From Luteimonas terrae (GTDB lineage: Bacteria > Pseudomonadota > Gammaproteobacteria > Xanthomonadales > Xanthomonadaceae): a stretch of 64,000 bases of DNA. The notes beneath the pieces were generated by a model, which did no database searches, had not been told where the DNA came from, and worked only from the letters and a program-made list of their open reading frames with translations. The stretch is from the NCBI RefSeq assembly GCF_004358165.1, contig NZ_SMTG01000006.1, positions 146,358-210,357 of the forward strand. The letters run 5' to 3'. How positions within the stretch are numbered: position 1 is the first letter of the stretch; each line of letters starts with the position of its first letter. Both the position numbers and the translations under genes were made by a program. Shown in pieces: positions 58,321 through 64,000 of the stretch.

Positions 58321-59385
58321 TCAGCCCTCGAACAACCCCGCCTGCACCGGCAACTCGTCCGGCTCGCGGAAGCCACCGATGCCCACGCCGACCAGTCGAT
58401 AGCGCGTCGACGCCGGCAGTTCCACCCGCTCGCGCAACGCCAGCGCGATGCGCGTCAGTTCCGCCTGCGACGCCGGTGGCGCATCGGGCGTGAAGCTGCG
58501 CGTGAGAATGCGGAACTGCGCGGTCTTGAGCTTCAGCACCACGGTGCGCCCGACCCGCGCGGTCTTGCGCGTCGCGGCCCACGTCTTTTCGGCGAGCCGC
58601 TCGATCATCGGTGCGAGCTCCTCGATCGGCAGATCACGCTCGAAGGTGTCCTCGGACGAGATCGACTGCACCGGCTGGTCCGGCTCGACGGGACGCTCGT
58701 CGATGCCACGCGCGCGCCGGTAGAGGCTGGCGCCGAAGCTGCCGAAGCGCGCTTCGAGCGCTTCGAGCGGCAACGCACGCAGGTCGCCGACCGTGGCCAC
58801 GCCCAGATCCGCGAGCTTCTTTTCCATCACCTTGCCGACGCCGGGAATCAGCCCGACCTTCAGCGGCATCAGGAAGGCGTCGACCTGCCCCGGCTTCACG
58901 ACGAACAGCCCGTCGGGTTTGTTCCAGTCCGACGCGATCTTGGCGATGAACTTGTTCGGCGCCACGCCCGCCGACGCGGTGAGCTGCGTCGCTTCGCGGA
59001 TCTGCGCGCGGATCGCCTGCGCGGTCGCGGTCGCGCTCGGCGACGGAATCTTCGGATCGGTGACATCCAGATAGGCCTCGTCGAGCGACAGCGGCTGCAC
59101 GAGGTCCGTGTGCGCGTGGAAGATCTCGCGCACTTGCCTGGAGACCGCCTTGTAGCGCGCGAAATCCGGCGGCACGAAGATCGCGTCGGGGCACAGACGC
59201 TCGGCGGTGACCGCCGGCATCGCCGAGCGCACGCCGAACGGCCGCGCCTCGTACGAGGCCGCGCACACCACCGAGCGCGCGCCGCGCCAGGCCACGACGA
59301 CCGGCTTGCCGCGCAGCGACGGGTCGTCGCGCTGCTCCACCGAGGCGTAGAACGCGTCCATGTCGATGTGGAGGATCTTGCGCAC
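58321..59385 (-). CDS. dinB: DNA polymerase IV (Y family)
   Basis: A 354-residue error-prone polymerase. The first catalytic aspartate is in ILHIDMDAFYASVE, the second acidic pair in LSLDEAYLDVT. The palm, thumb (VGKVMEKKLADLG helix-hairpin-helix) and little finger regions follow in order. The C-terminal QAGLFEG resembles the beta-clamp-binding motif. The frame is open to 59439, but the GTG at 59385 was chosen because the protein family starts at this point and a -10-like GATAAT lies exactly six bases upstream. Confidence 0.95.
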   Translation of the reverse strand: MRKILHIDMDAFYASVEQRDDPSLRGKPVVVAWRGARSVVCAASYEARPFGVRSAMPAVTAERLCPDAIFVPPDFARYKAVSRQVREIFHAHTDLVQPLSLDEAYLDVTDPKIPSPSATATAQAIRAQIREATQLTASAGVAPNKFIAKIASDWNKPDGLFVVKPGQVDAFLMPLKVGLIPGVGKVMEKKLADLGVATVGDLRALPLEALEARFGSFGASLYRRARGIDERPVEPDQPVQSISSEDTFERDLPIEELAPMIERLAEKTWAATRKTARVGRTVVLKLKTAQFRILTRSFTPDAPPASQAELTRIALALRERVELPASTRYRLVGVGIGGFREPDELPVQAGLFEG

Positions 59386-59397
59386 GCGCCCATTATC
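59386..59397 (-). promoter_or_regulatory. GATAAT box six bases before dinB
   Basis: On the leftward strand GATAAT-GGGCGC precedes the GTG start directly. No ribosome binding site is present. It is the third example in this window of a -10-like hexamer with a six-base gap. Confidence 0.5.
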
Positions 59398-59506
59398 CGC
59401 CCGCCGGTCGCAGAAACCGCGCCTGCGCGGCCTGTTCACGATCCACCGACTTCCGACTCACGCCCGCGCGCGCAGGCTTGGCACTCGTTTCCATCGGAGC
59501 GCAGCC

Positions 59507-59686
59507 ATGAGCCGCGGCGACAAGTCGTCCTATACGGACAAGCAGAAGCGACAGGCCGAACACATCGAGGACTCGGAGCGCGACAAGGGCCGTTCGAAGT
59601 CCGATGCCGAACGCATCGCCTGGGCCACGGTGAACAAGCGCGATGGCGGTGGCAAACAGTCCGGCTCGGGCCGCAAGGGCCACTGA
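59507..59686 (+). CDS. Small hydrophilic protein annotated elsewhere as plasmid stabilization protein
   Basis: A 59-residue basic protein with the pattern YTDKQKRQAEHIEDSERDKGRSKSDAERIAWATVNKRDGGGKQSGSGR. This pattern is widespread in proteobacteria and often carries the label plasmid stabilization protein, although it is chromosomal here and no toxin or partition gene accompanies it. It is a small helical, charged protein with a flexible glycine/lysine tail, so nucleic-acid binding is plausible. The ATG follows GGAGCGCAGCC. Its stop lies one base from the stop of the opposite gene. Confidence 0.75.
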   Translation: MSRGDKSSYTDKQKRQAEHIEDSERDKGRSKSDAERIAWATVNKRDGGGKQSGSGRKGH

Positions 59687-59687
59687 C

Positions 59688-62390
59688 TCAGTCGACCGCG
59701 TCGGCAACCGGCAAGCGGACGATCGCCACGGTCGCATCGTCCGGGTCCGGGGTGATCGAGAAACCCAGCTGGCGGCACATCGCCAGCATCGTCGTGTTTT
59801 CGCGCAGTACCTGGCCCTCGACGACGCGCAGGCCCTGCCAGCGGGCGTACTCGATCATGATCCGCATCAGGCGCCATCCCAGCCCCGCGCCCTTGAGGTC
59901 GGAGCGCACCATGATTCCGTACTCGCCGGTGTCGTAGTTCGCATCGGCCAGGAGACGTACCGCACCGAGCATCTCGCCGGTCGTCGGGTCGATCGCCGCC
60001 AATGCGATCGAGCGTGCGTAGTCGAGCTGGGTGAGGCGCGCGATGAACTCGTGGCTGAAATGCCGCACCGCGCTGAAGAAGCGCAGGCGCAGGTCCTCGG
60101 TGCTCACATGTTCGAAAAAGGTCCGGAACATCGCCTCGTCCTCCGGCCGTACCGGACGCACGAAGGCATCGCTGCCGTTCGACAGCGTGATCGTGCGCTC
60201 CCATTCCACGGGATACGGAAAGATCGCGAAGCGCGGGTGGCCGCGTCCCTTGTGCAGACGCTTGACCGGCGCGAGCAGCACCCGCGCGTCCACCGCGATG
60301 ACGCCCTCGGCGTCGGCGAGCAACGGATTGATGTCCAGCTCGCGCAACTCGGGCAGATCGGCGGCCATCTGCGCCAGCTTCACCAGCACCAGCGCGACCG
60401 CGCGCTCGTCGGCAGCGGGCACGTCGCGATAGGCCTTGAGGATGCGTGACACACGGGTGCGGCCGATGGTTTCGTGGGCCAGCCGCAGATCCAGCGGCGG
60501 CAGCATCAATGCCTTGTCGTCGATGACGTCGACCGCGGTGCCGCCGCGCCCGAACACGATCACCGGCCCGAAGGTCGCATCGTCCGCGATGCCGGCGATC
60601 AGCTCGCGCGCCTTGGTCCGCGCGGCCATCGCGTGCACGGTGACGCCCGCGATGTGCGCGTCGGGACGCAATGTGCGTGCGCGCTGCAGGATGTCGTCGG
60701 TCGCCTGGCGCACCGCCTGCACCGTACCGAGATTGAGCCGCACGCCATCGACATCCGATTTGTGCGCGATGTCGATGGCGTCGATCTTCACCGCCACGCT
60801 CGCGCCGCGAGCGAACAGCGTTTCGGCGGCCGCGGCGGCAGCGTCCGCATCGACCGCCCGGACCACGTCGGCGATCGGAATGCCGTAGGCGCCGAGCAGG
60901 CGCGCGGTCGCCACCGGATCCAGCAGCGTCCGGCCGCGCGCCAGCGCGTCGTCGACGATGGCGCGTGCGGCCTGCAGGTCGACGACGAAATCGTCGGGCA
61001 GACTGGGCGGGGTTTCCATCAGCGCGGTCTGCGCCTCCTGGTGTCGCACCAGATACATGAAGCCACGCACGGCATCGGCTTCACTGTCGAACACCGGCAC
61101 GCCGGCCTCGCCGAGCGTCCTGCGCGCCTGCGGCTGCTCGCCGAGCCAGACCGCGAACACCGGCTTGCGCGTGGCCATGCGCGAGCGTGCCTGCAGGGTG
61201 CGGACGACAGCGTTCGCGGTCTCGTCCGGGTCCGACAGCACGGTCGGCACCTGCATCACCAAGACCGCGTCGTTTTCCCGGTCTTCGAGCAGCGCCTCCA
61301 GCGTGGCCGCGTACCGGTTGCCCTCGGCATCACCGAGCATGTCGACCGCGTTGCGCCGCGACCAGCCGCGATCGAGCGCGGTGTCGAGCGTGTCGAGCGT
61401 CGTCTCCGAAAGCGAGGCCCGGGTGCCGCCCAGATCGACGAGTCGATCGAGCGCCAGCATGCCGACGCCGATGCCGTTGGTCATCACCGCCAGACGCTTG
61501 CCCGGCAGGCCGCCGAGGTGCGAGAGCGTCTCGGCGGCAGAGAAGAGTTCGTCGAGGGCATGCACACGCAGCAGGCCCGCACGCCGGAAGGCCGCGTCGT
61601 ACACCGCATCCGGTGTGGCGAGTGCCGCGACGTGAGTGGTCGCCGCGCCCTCGCGCCGTGCGTGCCGGCCGGGCTTGACCACGACCACCGGCTTGGCACG
61701 CGCCGCCGCACGCGCCGCGGTCAGGAACTTGCGTGCATCGCGGATGCGTTCGACATACAGCAGGATCGCCCGCGTGTGCCGGTCGGTGGCGAAATAATCG
61801 AGCAGATCGGCGAAGTCGACGTCGAGCGCGTCGCCCAGCGACGCAACCGCGGAGAAGCCGATGCCACGCGGGCGGCTCCACTCGATCATGCCGGCCGCGA
61901 CGGCGCCGGATTGCGAGATCAGCGCCAGATCGCCGGGGATCGGTGCATGCGCTGCGAAACTGGCGAAGAGCTTCGCGTGTGGCGCGATCACACCCAGGCA
62001 GTTCGGGCCGACGATGCGCAGGCCGTGCGCACGCGCCACCTCTGCCAGTGCCGCATTGTGCGAACCCGCGCCGTCGCCCATGTCGCGCGTGAGTACGATC
62101 GCGGCTTTCGCGCCCTTCCGTGCCGCGGCTTCCGCGACGCCCGCGACATCTGCGGGTGGCACTGCGATGACCACCAGCTCGGGCACGAACGGCAACGCGT
62201 CCATCGTGGCGGAAGACTGGACGTCATCGATCGCTGCATACCGTGGATTAACGAGGCCGATCGGTCCGTTGAAACCGCCCGTGCGCAGCTGCTGCAGCAC
62301 CAGCCGTCCCAGCGAACGCGGACGCGGGCTCGCGCCGACGACCACGACGGACGCGGGGCGGAACACCGATTGCAGCGCGTAGGTACTCAT
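59688..62390 (-). CDS. Bifunctional acyl-CoA-synthetase-like/GNAT protein acetyltransferase (Pat/PatZ type)
   Basis: A 900-residue protein. The N-terminal two thirds resemble NDP-forming acyl-CoA synthetases: a CoA-binding Rossmann domain (VVVVGASPRPRSLGRLVLQQL), the succinyl-CoA-ligase-like domains with ISQSGAVAAGMIEWS, and an ATP-grasp region (HKSDVDGVRLNL). The usual catalytic histidine loop appears changed to NGIGVGML, in line with Pat proteins that lost ligase activity. A GNAT domain at about 735-890 has EYGIMVRSDLKGAGLGWRLMRIMIEYAR. PatZ (YfiQ) acetylates lysines, for example of acetyl-CoA synthetase. The start MSTYALQS was preferred to 62444. Confidence 0.9.
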   Translation of the reverse strand: MSTYALQSVFRPASVVVVGASPRPRSLGRLVLQQLRTGGFNGPIGLVNPRYAAIDDVQSSATMDALPFVPELVVIAVPPADVAGVAEAAARKGAKAAIVLTRDMGDGAGSHNAALAEVARAHGLRIVGPNCLGVIAPHAKLFASFAAHAPIPGDLALISQSGAVAAGMIEWSRPRGIGFSAVASLGDALDVDFADLLDYFATDRHTRAILLYVERIRDARKFLTAARAAARAKPVVVVKPGRHARREGAATTHVAALATPDAVYDAAFRRAGLLRVHALDELFSAAETLSHLGGLPGKRLAVMTNGIGVGMLALDRLVDLGGTRASLSETTLDTLDTALDRGWSRRNAVDMLGDAEGNRYAATLEALLEDRENDAVLVMQVPTVLSDPDETANAVVRTLQARSRMATRKPVFAVWLGEQPQARRTLGEAGVPVFDSEADAVRGFMYLVRHQEAQTALMETPPSLPDDFVVDLQAARAIVDDALARGRTLLDPVATARLLGAYGIPIADVVRAVDADAAAAAAETLFARGASVAVKIDAIDIAHKSDVDGVRLNLGTVQAVRQATDDILQRARTLRPDAHIAGVTVHAMAARTKARELIAGIADDATFGPVIVFGRGGTAVDVIDDKALMLPPLDLRLAHETIGRTRVSRILKAYRDVPAADERAVALVLVKLAQMAADLPELRELDINPLLADAEGVIAVDARVLLAPVKRLHKGRGHPRFAIFPYPVEWERTITLSNGSDAFVRPVRPEDEAMFRTFFEHVSTEDLRLRFFSAVRHFSHEFIARLTQLDYARSIALAAIDPTTGEMLGAVRLLADANYDTGEYGIMVRSDLKGAGLGWRLMRIMIEYARWQGLRVVEGQVLRENTTMLAMCRQLGFSITPDPDDATVAIVRLPVADAVD

Positions 62391-62829
62391 CGCGGCAGAC
62401 GCAGCCGTCCAGGACGAGCAAAGACGATACACGAGGCGTTGCATGCGGCTTGCACTGGACTGGCGGCCGGCATGTCACTGAACCTCGCGTGGGTTTGCTT
62501 CCACCACGGAACACGCGTGCAGCTGGCTGCGTTGGAGTGCGTTGTCTGGACTGAGCGGACGAAGTGCGAGTACGAGTCTGGAAACACCGCTCACGCTTGG
62601 TATTCCGCCTTAGCGGGCTGCATCGCGCTTGTCGTCGCAATACGCAGTGCATTCCATGTCGCACCACACTCGTGAACCTTCGCGTCGCCCCGAACGTGCA
62701 GCGGTCCGTCGCGCGCCTCACCGGATCGAAGGCAGCGCAATCGCGCTGTTCCGACATGTTCGACGCACGGTGCGTTCCGCGCTTCATGCCTCGCTACATG
62801 CGACCGCGCGCCTCGTCTAAGCTGCCGCG
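62391..62829. other. Gene-poor interval with lower GC content
   Basis: This 439-base stretch between the Pat gene and the ModE-like gene contains only short overlapping frames with no homology that I recognise. Its base composition is visibly lower in GC than the surrounding genes and its codon pattern is irregular. No repeat of either family is found. It could hold a regulatory RNA or be the relic of an inserted or lost gene. Confidence 0.5.
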
Positions 62830-63195
62830 ATGGGCAACCCGGACCACTTCCAACTCCGCATCCGGCTCGGCGACAGCGTGCTGGGCCCCGGGAAGGCGGA
62901 TCTGCTCGAGGGCATCCGTGACACCGGCTCGATCTCGGCCGCAGGTCGCCGGATGTCGATGAGCTATCGACGCGCCTGGCAGCTCGTCGAACAATTGAAC
63001 CTGTACTTCGGCGCGCCTGTGGTGGCCACGCTTACCGGCGGACGCGGGGGCGGCGGTGCGGAGCTGACGCCACTCGGCGAGGAGATCGTCGCAACCTATC
63101 GCCGCATGCAACAGCAATGCGCGGTCGCGATCGGCGATGACCTCGCCCGCCTGCACGGACTCGCCGCCCCGGACGCCGGGCCGTCTAAGGGCTGA
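62830..63195 (+). CDS. ModE-like winged-helix regulator (DNA-binding domain only)
   Basis: A 121-residue protein matching the N-terminal LysR-like DNA-binding domain of ModE: QLRIRLGDSVLGPGKADLLEGIRDTGSISAAGRRMSMSYRRAWQLVEQLN, then GGRGGGGAELTPLGEEIVATYRRMQ. It lacks the two MopB-type molybdate-binding domains, so it corresponds to the short one-domain members of the family. No molybdate transporter or molybdoenzyme gene is in the window. It may regulate molybdenum genes elsewhere. The start is the first ATG of the family-length frame. Confidence 0.85.
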   Translation: MGNPDHFQLRIRLGDSVLGPGKADLLEGIRDTGSISAAGRRMSMSYRRAWQLVEQLNLYFGAPVVATLTGGRGGGGAELTPLGEEIVATYRRMQQQCAVAIGDDLARLHGLAAPDAGPSKG

Positions 63196-63358
63196 CGCGC
63201 ACGCGGACTGCGCCGACTGTGGCGTGTTCGAAGTCAAACACGGCACGCGACCAGATCGATGCATGCCTGCACACAGGCATTCGTTGACGGCCGATGCGCG
63301 CGCGTTCGATTCCGTTTCGAGACAGTCGGGAAACTTCCGCGCGACCTGCCGGCAACGC

Positions 63359-63434
63359 TGGTGGGCCCACCAGGACTCGAACCTGGAACCAAAGGATTAT
63401 GAGTCCTCTGCTCTGACCATTGAGCTATAGGCCC
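63359..63434 (-). tRNA. tRNA with CAU anticodon (Ile2 or elongator Met)
   Basis: A 76-base gene with an encoded CCA. The acceptor stem is GGGCCTA against TGGGCCC (one U-G pair), the D arm AGCTCAATGGTCAGAGC, the anticodon loop CTCATAA and the T arm GGTTCGAGTCC. The D loop is short and the variable segment CTTTGG resembles E. coli tRNA-Ile2 (lysidine-modified) more than elongator tRNA-Met. Sequence alone cannot settle the amino acid. It lies beyond the rRNA terminator, so it probably has its own promoter; TACGAT ten bases upstream could be its -10 box. Confidence 0.93.
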
Positions 63435-63582
63435 GCGGATTGGGATCGTAGCAAGCGGGGCGGCGATGTGCGGGTATCGGGCGCGCGACTTTGCCGATCC
63501 TGGATTCGATCTCCACGCACCCCAGATTCTCATCGCGTCGGCGCGATATTCCCGCCGTTACCCGACTTTCACCGCACAAAGA

Positions 63583-63613
63583 AAAACCCCCGCCGGATTC
63601 CGGCGGGGGTTTT
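63583..63613 (-). terminator. Strong intrinsic terminator after 5S rRNA
   Basis: A 14-base-pair stem (AAAACCCCCGCCGG with CCGGCGGGGGTTTT) with a three-base loop is followed on the leftward strand by TTTTTCTTTG. It ends the rRNA operon ten bases after the 5S gene and before the CAU tRNA. Confidence 0.92.
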
Positions 63614-63622
63614 GGGTAAAGA

Positions 63623-63737
63623 CCCTGGCGATGACCTACTCTCGCATGCTAGATGCACACTACCATCGGCGCATGTACGTTTCACTTCCGAGTTCGGAAT
63701 GGGATCGGGTGGTTCCATACAGCTATTGTCACCAGGG
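63623..63737 (-). rRNA. rrf: 5S ribosomal RNA
   Basis: About 115 bases. On the leftward strand it begins CCTGGTGACAATAGC and contains the conserved ACCCGATCCCATTCCGAAC and GAAACG-type segments, ending GTCATCGCCAGG. The ends pair with each other (CCTGGTGA with CGCCAGG). It is the last stable RNA before the terminator at 63583. Confidence 0.95.
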
Positions 63738-63898
63738 AGAGGGTGGAGGGTCGCCGGTCGGTCCGGTTGTCGGTCGCGGTGATGCGATCGAACGTGGGAC
63801 TGACAGCGCTCACGCTCTCAGGGGTTGGGAAGTAGCGAACATTTGAGACACTCAACGTGTCGGGCCAAGGAGCTTCGATTGACGAAGCAACTTGAGGT

Positions 63899-64000
63899 TA
63901 TATGGTCAAGCCGCACGGATCATTAGTACTGGTTAGCTCAATACATTGCTGTACTTACACACCCAGCCTATCAACCACCTGGTCTTGATGGTTCCTTCAG
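63899..64000 (-). rRNA. rrl: 23S ribosomal RNA, 3' end (partial)
   Basis: The leftward strand carries the typical 23S ending: TTGATAGGCTGGGTGTGTAA, then GAGCTAACCAGTACTAATGA and a final GGCTTGACCATAT. About the last 100 bases are inside the window; the gene continues past 64000. The exact 3' end is estimated within a few bases. Confidence 0.93.

Noticed and set aside
59507..59686. Plasmid stabilization system
   Set aside because: The name belongs to a small protein family found on chromosomes; no toxin, antitoxin or partition gene is nearby.
62387..62820. Small ORFs (66 and 63 codons) in the gap after the Pat gene
   Set aside because: No ribosome binding site, no recognised motif and mutually overlapping frames.

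Overview
The window is GC-rich (about 70%) bacterial chromosome with short intergenic gaps. Several features point to the Xanthomonadaceae (Lysobacter/Luteimonas-like): the pcm-tolC-waaA block, xanthomonad-like palindromic repeats, and a leftward 23S-5S rRNA operon end. The assignment is by gene content and style only. No phage, insertion sequence or CRISPR array is visible.

Layout. 1-5672: a leftward, tightly overlapping operon encoding a 'thermostable hemolysin' family protein, an AMP-dependent ligase, a heme-oxygenase-like (HDO-type) metalloenzyme, an atypical SDR, a small exported TPR-like protein and a QseBC-type two-component system. This is the best candidate for an undescribed pathway. 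5670-10938: an RND efflux permease and adaptor with a divergent TetR regulator and a perfect operator-like palindrome. 11076-18446: pcm, tolC and envelope genes (waaA, an LpxL-type acyltransferase, an O-antigen ligase, a family 4 glycosyltransferase, a small zinc-finger protein). 18490-28649: pirin, YceI, RutE-like nitroreductase, ELM1-family protein, gph, DUF2218, a Na+/H+ antiporter, an M3 peptidase, a TspO-related membrane protein, an EF-hand protein and a small membrane protein. 28726-32333: a PepSY protein, then a DNA-repair pair (UdgX and a putative DNA-modification radical SAM protein). 32476-39722: a cytochrome c oxidase cluster with a subunit I/III fusion, CtaG, a HemJ/CopD-like protein, a ferric-reductase-like flavoprotein and a 28-residue membrane peptide. 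39849-55886: assorted genes including an MscS channel, an aldo/keto reductase, transporters, an exported or membrane EEP protein, a PNPOx protein with a histone-like tail, a large hybrid histidine kinase and an Rrf2/FAD-oxidoreductase pair. 56007-62390: dinG and dinB, convergent around a REPIN, then a short conserved protein and a Pat-type acyl-CoA-synthetase/GNAT acetyltransferase. 62830-64000: a ModE-like regulator, a CAU-anticodon tRNA, 5S rRNA and the 3' end of 23S rRNA.

Non-coding signals. One oriented palindromic repeat family (CCYTCCCCCGC..GCGGGGGARGG with a GCCCCCAYCC tail) occurs at least eight times, six copies forming three inverted pairs. A second repeat, a perfect 28-bp inverted repeat, separates dinG and dinB. 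lpxL-like, dinG and dinB each have a -10-like box exactly six bases before the start codon and no ribosome binding site, which suggests leaderless transcripts. Four strong intrinsic terminators were found. All functions are read from sequence patterns; no database search was run.
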